Source: Methylocystis sp. B8
Lineage (GTDB): Bacteria > Pseudomonadota > Alphaproteobacteria > Rhizobiales > Beijerinckiaceae
NCBI RefSeq assembly: GCF_005771425.1
Contig: NZ_VBTZ01000001.1
Coordinates: 248,001 to 312,000, forward strand
DNA: 64,000 bases
Reading direction: 5' to 3'
The translations under genes and the position numbers were made by a program. Shown here piece after piece: positions 54,481 through 63,143 of this stretch. The first letter of the stretch is position 1; every line of letters begins with the position of its first letter. Under the pieces are notes generated by a model. The model was not told the origin of the DNA. It searched no databases and saw only the letters and a program-made list of their open reading frames with translations.

Positions 54481-55584
54481 ATGTCGCCGCTGGATCAAGG
54501 CACAACCGCGCAGACTCGCGGACCGTCGCAAACGCTTCTTTCTCTCGACGATCTCGTTGACGCTGGCCTCATCGCGGAAGCCGACGCGCCAAGCCTTCAA
54601 AATGTCGCCAAGCGCTACAGCATCGCCCTCACGCCGGAAATCGCGGCGCTGATCGATCGTGACGATCCGAATGATCCGATTGCGCGCCAGTTTATTCCCG
54701 ACCCTCGCGAATCCCATAGCACGCCGCAGGAACACGCCGACCCGATCGGCGACGATGCGCATTCGCCGCTGCCAGGGCTCGTGCATCGCTATCCGGACCG
54801 CGTGCTCTTAAAGCTGCTGTCGGTTTGTCCGGTCTATTGCCGCTTCTGTTTCCGCCGCGAAACGGTCGGTCGCGGTAAGGGCGAGCTGCTGCCAGAGTAT
54901 CACGTCAGCGCGGCGCTCGATTATATTGCGACGCGACAGCAGATTTTTGAAGTGATCCTCACCGGCGGCGATCCCTTGATGCTCTCGGCGCGTCGCCTCG
55001 AAGCCGTGTCGCGTCGTCTTGCTAATATGCCGCACGTGCGGCTGTTGCGCGTTCACACGCGCGCGCCGACCGTCGCGCCGGACCTTGTCACGTCGGATCG
55101 GCTCGCGGCGCTTCGCGGAAGCGGCAAGGCTCTTTTCGTCGCCCTGCATGTCAATCATGCGCGCGAATTGACCGAGTCGGCGCGGGAGGCGATCGCGCAG
55201 CTGCGTGAGGCGGGCGCGATCCTTCTGTCGCAGACCGTTCTGCTCAAAGGCGTCAATGACAGCGTTGAGGTCCTGGAGCGGCTGATGCGCGATTTGGCAA
55301 GCCTGGGGGTCAGGCCTTATTATCTGCACCATCCAGATCTCGCGCTGGGGACCGCGCATTTTCGGCTCAGCCTTGCGGCGGGCAGACGAATCTACGCGGA
55401 GCTGTCACGCCGGATGACCAGCCTCGCGCTGCCGGCCTATGTGCTCGACATTCCCGGGGGCTTCGGCAAGGCGCGCCTCGCCGAGGGCGCCGCCGAGCCA
55501 GACGGCCGAGGAGGATGGATCATCGTCGATCGGAATGGCGAGAAACGGTCCTACCGCGATGAACTCGAGCCGCCGAAGGACTGA
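54481..55584 (+). CDS. epmB: EF-P lysine 2,3-aminomutase-type radical SAM enzyme
   Basis: Radical SAM, PLP-dependent enzyme of the KamA family. EpmB makes (R)-beta-lysine, which EpmA attaches to elongation factor P to help ribosomes through polyproline. The 367 residues contain the cluster motif C116-x3-C120-x2-C123 (VCPVYCRFCFRRETVG), SAM-site EVILTGGDPLMLSARRLE, HTRAPTVAPDLVT, and the PLP-lysine region YVLDIPGGFGKARL. The N-terminal helices and modest length fit EpmB rather than the larger catabolic lysine 2,3-aminomutase. GGAGGAA precedes ATG 54481. epmA and efp are not in the window. Confidence 0.87.
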   Translation: MSPLDQGTTAQTRGPSQTLLSLDDLVDAGLIAEADAPSLQNVAKRYSIALTPEIAALIDRDDPNDPIARQFIPDPRESHSTPQEHADPIGDDAHSPLPGLVHRYPDRVLLKLLSVCPVYCRFCFRRETVGRGKGELLPEYHVSAALDYIATRQQIFEVILTGGDPLMLSARRLEAVSRRLANMPHVRLLRVHTRAPTVAPDLVTSDRLAALRGSGKALFVALHVNHARELTESAREAIAQLREAGAILLSQTVLLKGVNDSVEVLERLMRDLASLGVRPYYLHHPDLALGTAHFRLSLAAGRRIYAELSRRMTSLALPAYVLDIPGGFGKARLAEGAAEPDGRGGWIIVDRNGEKRSYRDELEPPKD

Positions 55585-55641
55585 CTTTCGTTCGCGTGCT
55601 CGGAACAGATCCATCGGCTCGACTCCACGTAAGGAATACTT

Positions 55642-58305
55642 GTGCGCAGACTGACGCTCCTGATCGCCATACTGATTGCGGCGTTTGCCGCTTTCGTAGC
55701 GCGCGCCGACGAGGCGCCGGATTCGATCGAGCAGTTCAACGCGCGTCTCGATCGCGCGCGCTCGACGCTCGATGAAGTGCAAAAGGCGCTGGAGCAGCCG
55801 GAGCTTTCCGACGCAGCATTGCGCAGTCTGCGCGCGCGCATCGACCCCTTGCCGCGTGAGCTGGAAGAGACGATCGAAAAGCTAACGCCGCGTCTTGCAG
55901 CGATTGATGCCCGATTGAAGGAGCTTGCGCCCGTCGCGACGAAACCGCAGGAGCCGGCAAAGGAGGCTCCGAAAGCGCCGGAGAAGCCCGCGGAGACGAA
56001 GCCCGCGCCGAAGCCGTCCGTAAAGAACAGCGTTGAGAAGCCGCAGCCGCCAAGAGGTCCGCCTGCGCCTGCGCCGGAGACGACGCCGGGCGATACCGAA
56101 TCCCCCGACGCGTTGGCTCGCGTCAGCGCCAACGCCGAGCTTGAAGAACAGCGTCGCCTTTTCGACGCGACTGACGCGACGCTGAAACGCGCGCGCGCCA
56201 TGCTGCTCGAAGCGCGGCAAATCTCGGTGACGATTGTCGCGCGCCAGCGCGGACTTTTCGCGAAAAATCTTTTTTTGCGCACGAGCGGCCTGTTCACGCC
56301 TTCGCTGTGGCGCGCCGCGCTTGAAAGCGTTCCCGGCCTTGTCAGCGATTCGGCGAGCTTTCTTTCCGATCGTGCGGGGAATGTCGTCGATCGCGTCAAT
56401 AGCGGCAAGCGCGCGCAGTTTTTTGCCGTGCTTTTCCTGATCGCCGCTGGCGGCGTTTTGGCGCTGTTCATGGCGCGCCGCGTCGCAAGGCGTCTTGACG
56501 GGGACGCCACTCCGACGCCTTTACGCAAGGCGGCCGCTGCCGGATGGACGGCGATCGTTGTCGCAGCCGCGCCAGTTGCTGCGGTCGGCGCATTGAGCCT
56601 AGCCTTTGACGCCTTCGACATTGTCGACTCGACGTTGGAGCCGATTTGGCGACGCGTTGTCGAAGGCGTGGCGAGGATCGCCTTCGCCTACGCTATCGCG
56701 CGCGCGGTTTTCGCGCCGTCCCATCCGAACTGGCGATTGATCGATCCGGGCGATCGGCTCGCTAGGCTTCTGACGGCGCTGATCGCGCTAGCGGCGCTGA
56801 CTCTTTCCGCGGCGCGCTTCGTGGAGCAACTCGAAGAAGCGACGCAGGCTGGTCTGTCTCTCGTTATCATCACGCGCGGCATGGGCGTGATGATTGTCGT
56901 CGCGCTCATCTCCATTGCGCTCTTCAACCTGCCGCGCCGCGCCGAAGTTGAAAAGGGCGGCGCCGTCGCGACCGTCGAAGGACGCGACTGGATGAGCGCC
57001 GCGCGTTTCTTTGGCGCCGTCGTGGTCATAGCCTTAGTGGCGGCATGTGGCGCCGGCTACGTCACTTTCGCCAATTTCGTCATTCTGCAAATAGGGTGGA
57101 CTGCGGCGGTGCTGGCCATCCTCTACGTCGTCGTGACGCTTCTGCGCGGCGGCATAGAGGCGGCGTTTGCGCCGATGAGTTTTCTTGGCCGCAATGTGAT
57201 CAGCGGATTCGGCATGCGCCGCGAGCAACTCGCGCCGCTCGCCGTGCTGCTTTCCGGCATTGTTACGCTGCTCTGCTTCGTGACGGCGGCTTTGGTGGCG
57301 ATGGCGCCGCTCGGCTACGAGTCCGGCGATTTTCTCGCGAATATCCGATCGGCCTTCATTTCCTTCAAGATTGGCGACGTCACCATCTCGCCTTCGAGCG
57401 CGCTCGTAGCGGTATTGGTCTTTGCCGCCGGGCTCGCCGCAACCCAGGGACTTCGTCGCTGGCTTGACACGCGTTTTCTGCCGCTGACGCGCCTTGATCT
57501 CGGATTGCGCAATTCGATCAGCGCGACGCTCGGCTATGTCGGATTCATTCTTGCGGCGGCGCTCGCCCTCTCCTATGTGGGGCTCGGCTTCGAGAAGCTC
57601 GCGATCGTCGCCGGCGCCCTTTCCGTCGGCATTGGCTTTGGCTTGCAGTCGATCGTCAACAATTTTGTCTCAGGACTCATTCTGCTTTGGGAGCGCGCCA
57701 TTCGAGTCGGCGACTGGGTGGTGGTCGGCGATGAGCAGGGCTATGTCAAACGCATCAATGTTCGCTCCACCGAGATCGAAACCTTCGACCGCGCGACGAT
57801 GATTGTGCCGAACTCCAATCTCGTCGCCGGCGTCGTGAAGAATTGGCTGCGCGGAGACAAGGTCGGCCGCATAAAAATCGCCATCGCGCCCCATGCCGGC
57901 GTCGATCCGGAAAGGATGCGCGACATTCTTTTGGCGGCGGCGCGCGCGCAGGAAGGCGTTTTGCGGATTCCTGCTCCACAGGTGATGTTCCTCGGCATGG
58001 AGGCGAACGCCTTCAAATTCGAGTTGTGGTGCTATGTCGAGGATGTCGAGCAGTCAGCGCGCGTGCGCAGCGATCTGCACTTTGATCTCTATCAGCGCCT
58101 TGGTGAGGCCGGAATCACCATTGGTCTCGCCGCGGCGGCGCCGCCGACGATCGTCCATATACCTGAGCTCGACAAGCTTGCGGCGGCCGCTGTCGCGAGC
58201 GCCCTTGCGATTGAGGCCAATCTGCCGGGCGTCAAGAGCGAAGGCGAGGAGCCTGAAAAATCCGACGTCTTCGAAGAGAACGCCGCGCCCTCGGAAGCAA
58301 AGTAA
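55642..58305 (+). CDS. large MscS-family mechanosensitive channel with DUF3772-type periplasmic domain
   Basis: An 887-residue inner-membrane channel protein. Signal-like helix LTLLIAILIAAFAAFVARA; a periplasmic helical region of about 230 residues (the DUF3772 position) interrupted by a Pro/Ala/Lys linker (EAPKAPEKPAETKPAPKPS); about ten membrane helices from residue 255; then the MscS core from about 625, with the pore and gate segment YVGLGFEKLAIVAGALSVGI, GFGLQSIVNNFVSGLILLWE, RVGDWVVVGDEQGYVKRINV and the cytoplasmic cage. It should release solutes on hypo-osmotic shock. The start is GTG 55642 after AAGGA. It runs 57 bases after epmB. Confidence 0.92.
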   Translation: MRRLTLLIAILIAAFAAFVARADEAPDSIEQFNARLDRARSTLDEVQKALEQPELSDAALRSLRARIDPLPRELEETIEKLTPRLAAIDARLKELAPVATKPQEPAKEAPKAPEKPAETKPAPKPSVKNSVEKPQPPRGPPAPAPETTPGDTESPDALARVSANAELEEQRRLFDATDATLKRARAMLLEARQISVTIVARQRGLFAKNLFLRTSGLFTPSLWRAALESVPGLVSDSASFLSDRAGNVVDRVNSGKRAQFFAVLFLIAAGGVLALFMARRVARRLDGDATPTPLRKAAAAGWTAIVVAAAPVAAVGALSLAFDAFDIVDSTLEPIWRRVVEGVARIAFAYAIARAVFAPSHPNWRLIDPGDRLARLLTALIALAALTLSAARFVEQLEEATQAGLSLVIITRGMGVMIVVALISIALFNLPRRAEVEKGGAVATVEGRDWMSAARFFGAVVVIALVAACGAGYVTFANFVILQIGWTAAVLAILYVVVTLLRGGIEAAFAPMSFLGRNVISGFGMRREQLAPLAVLLSGIVTLLCFVTAALVAMAPLGYESGDFLANIRSAFISFKIGDVTISPSSALVAVLVFAAGLAATQGLRRWLDTRFLPLTRLDLGLRNSISATLGYVGFILAAALALSYVGLGFEKLAIVAGALSVGIGFGLQSIVNNFVSGLILLWERAIRVGDWVVVGDEQGYVKRINVRSTEIETFDRATMIVPNSNLVAGVVKNWLRGDKVGRIKIAIAPHAGVDPERMRDILLAAARAQEGVLRIPAPQVMFLGMEANAFKFELWCYVEDVEQSARVRSDLHFDLYQRLGEAGITIGLAAAAPPTIVHIPELDKLAAAAVASALAIEANLPGVKSEGEEPEKSDVFEENAAPSEAK

Positions 58306-58346
58306 ATCTCTTCACGTTCACTGTTTCTCAAAGAATGGGGAGCGAG

Positions 58347-58871
58347 ATGCGCATGATGCTCTTGCCGCAACTCCTTCGTTTCGCCGGTCTCCTTGCGATC
58401 GGCGCGCTTGCCGGCTGCAACGCCGCGCAGGAGTCGGCGAGCCCTCCAGTAGGGTCGGAGCCGCCAATGTATCGTTCTCTGGCGACAGCCGGCGCGCGCG
58501 TCGACCCCGCTGCGGCGCGCGACATGATCTCGCTTTATCGGCGCAATAGCGGCCTCGGCGCTTTGGCGCTCGACGACGGGTTGCAGCGCGTTGCGGAGGC
58601 GCAGGCGCGAGACATGGCGCAAAGCGCTGACCTTGCGGCGCGTGGCGAGCTTGGCGATCGGCTGGCTGGCGCAGGGGTTCAAACCCCGGCGGCCGTGGAG
58701 AATGTTTCCGCCGGCTATCGCACGCTGGCCGAAGCATTTTCGGGGTGGCGAGATTCCGCTCCGCACAATGCGCGTATGCTGGATAAGCGCGTAAAACGGA
58801 TGGGCATCGCCACGGCCTATGCGCCTGGCGCGAAATATAAAGTCTATTGGGCGCTCGTTCTCGCCGACTGA
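58347..58871 (+). CDS. CAP-domain (SCP/PR-1) lipoprotein
   Basis: A 174-residue lipoprotein with lipobox ALAGC at C24. The rest is a compact CAP domain: DMISLYRRNSGLGALALDDG, LQRVAEAQARDMAQSADLAA, then GWRDSAPHNARMLDKRVKRM and IATAYAPGAKYKVYWALVLA. These are the usual late motifs of bacterial CAP proteins, whose activity is mostly unknown. ATG 58347 follows GGGGAGCGAG; an ATG at 58335 is also in frame. It follows the MscS gene by 41 bases on the same strand and may share its transcript. Confidence 0.85.
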   Translation: MRMMLLPQLLRFAGLLAIGALAGCNAAQESASPPVGSEPPMYRSLATAGARVDPAAARDMISLYRRNSGLGALALDDGLQRVAEAQARDMAQSADLAARGELGDRLAGAGVQTPAAVENVSAGYRTLAEAFSGWRDSAPHNARMLDKRVKRMGIATAYAPGAKYKVYWALVLAD

Positions 58872-58872
58872 A

Positions 58873-59082
58873 TCATGCGCGGACCCCGCGCTTGCGTTTG
58901 CCGCCGCTGGGCGGCGTGCCGCAATATTCTGGTTCGGACTTCGTAATTGGACTGGTTACGCCGTCGTCGATCCGTAGATAGCGCACGCCGAGAAAGAAAA
59001 GGATCTCGGCGTCACGTTGCAGTGTACCGCAAAGTCTCGGCGCCGCTCTTGGGCGCGGCCGGAAGGCGATGACCTTCCCCAT
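58873..59082 (-). CDS. small protein of unknown function
   Basis: A 69-residue basic protein starting MGKVIAFRPRPRAAPRLCGT, with a middle part LQRDAEILFFLGVRYLRIDD and a tail rich in Gly/Lys/Arg. There is no signal peptide or domain. The ribosome site GGGGAGGGA six bases before the ATG is strong, and the ILFFLGVRYLR segment looks like a conserved core, so it is probably a real gene. It converges on the CAP lipoprotein gene with one base between stops. Confidence 0.6.
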   Translation of the reverse strand: MGKVIAFRPRPRAAPRLCGTLQRDAEILFFLGVRYLRIDDGVTSPITKSEPEYCGTPPSGGKRKRGVRA

Positions 59083-59217
59083 GACGATCCCTCCCCAAGC
59101 TCCTAACGACGATGAATCAGCATATGAAGACGATTAGGAGTTGGCGAGGGTTAATGTTCCGTCAATGACCCGATGCTAAATTTTCTGCAGGTTGCGTAGG
59201 GTTCGAGTGGTGTTGCG

Positions 59218-60285
59218 ATGGACGGCGGTAAGGAACAGCATCGGAGCGTCGATGCTTCGCTGCTTCGAGCGGTCGTCGATCAGTTTGTCGAACGCTCGAT
59301 GCATCCGACGGCCGATATTCGTCAGTTCGAGCCGCTCGCGCTCGGCCTCATCGACAACATCGATTCCGAAACAGTCGCTCGCGTGGCGCTGCCCCTCTGC
59401 TTTCATCCCGAAACGCCTTCGTCTATTTTTGCGCGTCTTTTCGACAAGGGCGGCGCCGCCGCGGCTCTTGCCTTTCAATTCACGCCCAATTTCCGGCAGC
59501 GCGACATGATGGTCACGGCCGAGCGGGGTCCGACGCCATTCGCGGCGGCAATCGCCCGCCGACGCGATCTCGTTCGCGAGACGATGACGGCGCTTGCCTC
59601 CCGCAACGAAGTCGAGGTGCTTCGCGCGCTCGCCGGCAATCTTTCGGCGCATTTAGACGCGGCGTCGCGGCGCGCGCTGGTCATGGCGGCGCGAGATGAT
59701 CTGACGCTCGCGCGTACGCTGCTCGATCGCGACGACCTCGATCTTGATCCGGAACCGCTGTTTCTCGCTGCGAATCGGCTCGAGCGCAGGGCCATCGTGC
59801 TCCACGCTTGTCGCCAAATATTGGCGAGCGGCGCGACTGAAACGCATTGTCGCGCTAACGCCGATTTCGTCGCAAAACTGGAAGGAGCAGCGCAACGCCA
59901 GGATCGCGGCGCGATGGCCACGCTCCTTTCCGAGGCGCTCGAGTGCCGAAAGGACCGTGCACGCGCCGTTGTCGCCGACCGTCTTGGCGAGGCTTTCGCT
60001 CTGGCGCTCAATGCGATCGGCATTCCGTTGGAGTCGGCGGCGCGCATCCTTTGGGCTGAACCACACCGCAGCGCCACGATTGCACGCTCGCTTGTCGGAT
60101 TGACGCGTTCGACGCCGCAGCGCGCGGCGGCGCGCATCGTTAGCGCAGTGACCGGGGCGGCGCGATCGGAGCGCGAGAATTCGCGCCGGGCGACGCGAGA
60201 AGAGGCTGGTGCGCCAACGTGGCGGCGCGCGGCGGCGCCCCAACCCGTGGCGCGACCATCGCGCAAACTCGATCAGTCCGCCTGA
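59218..60285 (+). CDS. DUF2336 family protein
   Basis: A 355-residue cytoplasmic protein that is almost entirely alpha-helical and Ala/Arg/Leu-rich, with the DUF2336 layout: LLRAVVDQFVERSMHPTADI, LARTLLDRDDLDLDPEPLFL, then LSEALECRKDRARAVVADRL and GEAFALALNAIGIPLESAAR. The family occurs in alphaproteobacteria, often near signalling genes, and its role is unknown. The C-terminal 40 residues are a basic, probably unstructured tail. A histidine kinase gene lies 1.1 kb further on. It converges on the DUF1491 gene with three bases between stops. Confidence 0.85.
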   Translation: MDGGKEQHRSVDASLLRAVVDQFVERSMHPTADIRQFEPLALGLIDNIDSETVARVALPLCFHPETPSSIFARLFDKGGAAAALAFQFTPNFRQRDMMVTAERGPTPFAAAIARRRDLVRETMTALASRNEVEVLRALAGNLSAHLDAASRRALVMAARDDLTLARTLLDRDDLDLDPEPLFLAANRLERRAIVLHACRQILASGATETHCRANADFVAKLEGAAQRQDRGAMATLLSEALECRKDRARAVVADRLGEAFALALNAIGIPLESAARILWAEPHRSATIARSLVGLTRSTPQRAAARIVSAVTGAARSERENSRRATREEAGAPTWRRAAAPQPVARPSRKLDQSA

Positions 60286-60288
60286 TCG

Positions 60289-60630
60289 CTATGCGGCGAG
60301 GTCGACAAAGATGCGACCCTCACGATCCTCAATTTCGACGATCCAAAGATCCGGGTCGAACATGATCTCGCGCTTGAGCCTTTGCTCGGCCTCTGCCGGA
60401 TCGAGCCAGTCCCCTGCATGAACCTTCGCGAACAGACGATCGACTCCCTCGGGCGGCTCTTCGCTTTGCGGCGCAGGACCATAGACCGCGGCGCGCCCGT
60501 CGAGCCGATCGAGCTTCACAAAGATCGCGCCGGCTTCGGCCGCGCCGCGACGGCGCAGCATGGCGACTGCGCCTTGTGTCTCCGCGCGACGGATTAGCGC
60601 GGAGACGAATATGTCAGACCTCAGGCGCAT
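60289..60630 (-). CDS. DUF1491 family protein
   Basis: A 113-residue cytoplasmic protein with the DUF1491 core: MRLRSDIFVSALIRRAETQG, AVAMLRRRGAAEAGAIFVKL, GPAPQSEEP and the C-terminal REIMFDPDLWIVEIEDREGR. It is specific to alphaproteobacteria and of unknown function. The frame begins at TTG 60639, but ATG 60630 matches the family's MRLKSDIWV-type start. Confidence 0.88.
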   Translation of the reverse strand: MRLRSDIFVSALIRRAETQGAVAMLRRRGAAEAGAIFVKLDRLDGRAAVYGPAPQSEEPPEGVDRLFAKVHAGDWLDPAEAEQRLKREIMFDPDLWIVEIEDREGRIFVDLAA

Positions 60631-60675
60631 GACGTTCAAACTAGCGCTTGAGCAACCGGATTGTCGAACGCTCGC

Positions 60676-61392
60676 TCAGGGGAGCGGCAGGTTGGAGCGC
60701 GCCGCAAGCAGCCGCAGCAGTTTCGGCGTGATTTGGCCTTTGGCTGGCAGGCCGATATCCCGCTCGAACTTTTCGAGGACCTGGCGCGTGGCGCTGTTAA
60801 GCATGCCATCAGCGCGTACGACGTAACCGAGCTTCAGCAGGGCGCGCTGCGCAAAAAGCACCTTACCGTCGATAGCCGAATTACTATCGGCGGCTGGCGC
60901 CTTTTCGTTCTTGTGCGCGCTTGCCGCGCGCGGAGGCGCGGCGCTAAGGATAAGCGAGCTGATGGCGTCCCGCTTCTTATCCATCATGCGCGGCGTATCT
61001 GGTTTAGCTGGCCCGCTCTTGGCGACCTCCACCTTTTCGATTTTTTCGGCGATCGCGTCGGGGACGGCGCGCTGGCTCGAGTCTCGCTCTGTGCGCGCAG
61101 CTTCGATGACGGCGGGCCGCGCCGGCGGAGTCGGCGCCGTTATGACCGCTGGCAAAGGCTGACTGGAAAAGAGTGGCGCCGGATGTCTTCCGTCCTGGAA
61201 ATACAGGGCGTTCATAGGTACGCCGATTGCCGCCACGGCGGCAATGCCGAGCATGAGCGTCGCGCCTATCCGGTTCGCGCCGAAGATTCGTCCGAAGAAT
61301 GAGCGACGTCCAGCGCGCCGTCCGTTGCGAGGCGGCGCGCGATCGGAAGGCGAAGCCTGAAAATGAGAGGCGTAAAGCGAGGCGTCACGCAA
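60676..61392 (-). CDS. membrane-anchored peptidoglycan-binding protein
   Basis: A 238-residue protein with a cytoplasmic basic head (RNGRRAGRRSFFGRIFGANR), one membrane helix (IGATLMLGIAAVAAIGVPMN), a Pro/Ala/Lys-rich periplasmic spacer of about 100 residues, and a C-terminal PG_binding_1 domain (LFAQRALLKLGYVVRADGML, ATRQVLEKFERDIGLPAKGQ). The start is TTG 61392, which lies inside the end of the histidine kinase gene (eight-base overlap), so it is probably translated by coupling. A role in linking envelope state to the kinase is an attractive inference from this overlap only. Confidence 0.8.
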   Translation of the reverse strand: MRDASLYASHFQASPSDRAPPRNGRRAGRRSFFGRIFGANRIGATLMLGIAAVAAIGVPMNALYFQDGRHPAPLFSSQPLPAVITAPTPPARPAVIEAARTERDSSQRAVPDAIAEKIEKVEVAKSGPAKPDTPRMMDKKRDAISSLILSAAPPRAASAHKNEKAPAADSNSAIDGKVLFAQRALLKLGYVVRADGMLNSATRQVLEKFERDIGLPAKGQITPKLLRLLAARSNLPLP

Positions 61393-62503
61393 TTTTCTTC
61401 ACCTTTGCTGGTTCGGCACGCCCTGCTGCGACCGTGTTTGGCGGAGCGCCGGTTCGCGCGATCGTTTGGATTTTCGCCATGCCGCCGGTCGCGCTGCGGC
61501 GCTGACCGCAGTCCTGGGGCAAGCGAACGGTGACCGCCGTGCCGGACTGCAGGCCGCTTTCAATCGTGATCGAACCGCGGTGCAGCCCGACAAGCCCGCG
61601 TATGACGGAAAGACCAAGGCCCGTTCCCTCCTGTCCGCGATCAAATGGCGCGCGCGCCCGGAAGAAAGGGTCGCCGAGCCGCTCGAGATCGTTTGGCGCG
61701 ATGCCGACTCCAGTATCCGCGACAGTGATGACGGCCTGATTTCCTTCCAGCTGAAGCAGCAGCCTCACCGTTCCCGGTGGAGGCGTGAACTTCACCGCGT
61801 TAGAGAGCAGGTTAATGAGGATCTGCTTTAAGGCGCGTTTGTCGGCGACAATTTCACCAAGCGCGCTGGCGTATTCGCGCGAGAGCGTCACGCCAGACTG
61901 GTCGGCCATCAACTGCATCATGTCGCAGCATTGATCAGCCAAGGCCTGCAGAGGAAAGGGCTCCAGCTCGATTTGCATGGCGCCGGCTTCGATCTTGGAA
62001 GCGTCTAAAATCGACTCGACGACCGCGAGAAGATGGCGCCCCGAGGCGCTAATGATGGATGCATATTCCCGCTGTTTGGCGGGTTCGCATGGCGCGATTC
62101 CCTCGTTCGCGAGCATTTGCGAAAAGCCGATAATGGCGTTGAGCGGCGTGCGCAGTTCGTGGCTGATATCGGCGAGTAGCCGCACGTTGCCGATTGTCGC
62201 GCGTTTGGCTTCCATGTGAGCGGCGGCAGGGGAATCGAACTCGATGCGCAGGGCTCCCGTGCGCGACAGCACGATCAAGAAAATCAGTGGAATCTGCGCG
62301 AGAAAGAAGATTGCCGTCTCAGCGATTGTCGGCGCCCCGTGGAAGAACAGAAACAGCGGCGCCGATGTCAGTAGACAGGCGATGACGACCAGCCGCCCCA
62401 GGATGAACGCGCGATGACGGTCTTTCCGCGCCGGTCGACTGGCGATGCTCCTTTGCAACGCGACATCGGTCCAAAACTCGAAACTATCGGGGAAACTACG
62501 CAA
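61385..62503 (-). CDS. membrane sensor histidine kinase
   Basis: A 372-residue two-component kinase. Two membrane helices near the start (LVVIACLLTSAPLFLFF, AIFFLAQIPLIFLIVLS) with almost no periplasmic loop, then a HisKA domain with phospho-acceptor H115 in ADISHELRTPLNAIIGFSQM, and a HATPase domain with N-box ILINLLSNAVKFTP, G1 VADTGVGIA, F-box DPFFRA and G2 GTGLGLSVIRGLVGLH. No receiver domain or response regulator gene is adjacent. The start is TTG 62503, about eight bases after TGGAG. The layout resembles PleC/DivJ-type kinases of alphaproteobacteria, but no such identity is claimed. Confidence 0.92.
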   Translation of the reverse strand: MRSFPDSFEFWTDVALQRSIASRPARKDRHRAFILGRLVVIACLLTSAPLFLFFHGAPTIAETAIFFLAQIPLIFLIVLSRTGALRIEFDSPAAAHMEAKRATIGNVRLLADISHELRTPLNAIIGFSQMLANEGIAPCEPAKQREYASIISASGRHLLAVVESILDASKIEAGAMQIELEPFPLQALADQCCDMMQLMADQSGVTLSREYASALGEIVADKRALKQILINLLSNAVKFTPPPGTVRLLLQLEGNQAVITVADTGVGIAPNDLERLGDPFFRARAPFDRGQEGTGLGLSVIRGLVGLHRGSITIESGLQSGTAVTVRLPQDCGQRRSATGGMAKIQTIARTGAPPNTVAAGRAEPAKVKKIA

Positions 62504-62564
62504 GACACACGCTCCACATTAGTCCGGATGGGTAGCAGATCGGTCTTAAACACCCGCTAAAGCG

Positions 62565-62948
62565 ATGCCTTTACTGGGCAGACTCCTCCATATGGTTTGT
62601 AGTTTATTGATGCGGTTTTCATGGGAAATCGATGCGCGTTTACGAAGGCTCAACTCCCTCGCGACATCACTTCAGCAAACTGCTTCCGTTATGGAGAGGC
62701 GCTTGGTTTTTCTTGCCAAATGCGCAATCTGCATTTTTCTCGTCTTAGTCGCGCTGCAGTGGCGGTCTGATCATGCGCCGAACGCCGCGAACAGGGCGGC
62801 CATGCGCGCCGCGGCTTCAGCCGTTTCGATGGTCCGTGCGGGCGGCGATGCGCTTGCCGGCGCCGCGCGCGAAAAATGCATGACCGCGCCCCGCGACTGC
62901 CTCTCGGCGGCGCAGCGGCTCCAATCGGCGACCTCTCGGGCTCGCTAG
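62565..62948 (+). CDS. small single-pass membrane protein of unknown function
   Basis: A possible 127-residue protein. The middle has one membrane helix (CAICIFLVLVALQW); before it is a short Leu/Arg helical stretch (RRLNSLATSLQQTASVMERR) and after it an Ala-rich region with two cysteines (EKCMTAPRDCLSAAQR). In-frame starts are available at 62565, 62610 and 62691, and none has a clear ribosome site. It diverges from the histidine kinase gene, so it might be part of the same regulatory unit. Coding status is likely but not certain. Confidence 0.5.
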   Translation: MPLLGRLLHMVCSLLMRFSWEIDARLRRLNSLATSLQQTASVMERRLVFLAKCAICIFLVLVALQWRSDHAPNAANRAAMRAAASAVSMVRAGGDALAGAAREKCMTAPRDCLSAAQRLQSATSRAR

Positions 62949-63018
62949 GCCACAATCCACGAAGGTGGTGTGTGCAATAAGCTGCGGCACGGCCGAGCTT
63001 TTTTGCCGAATCAAAAAA

Positions 63019-63039
63019 TTGACTCTAAACATGGTTTAG
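63019..63039 (+). promoter_or_regulatory. possible promoter element with inverted repeat
   Basis: TTGACT, a -35-like hexamer, is followed directly by CTAAAC-ATG-GTTTAG, a perfect six-base inverted repeat with a three-base spacer. It lies 105 bases before the start of the downstream coiled-coil gene and could be an operator overlapping its promoter. No matching -10 hexamer was clearly seen. Confidence 0.3.
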
Positions 63040-63143
63040 CTTGGCGCGCGATTTAGAGGCCGAACCGCCACCGAGGCCAATTTTCGTTCCCCAGCGCGAC
63101 TTGCTCGCGCGTCGTCACTCTCTCCTAAAAAAAGGAGATGGCC

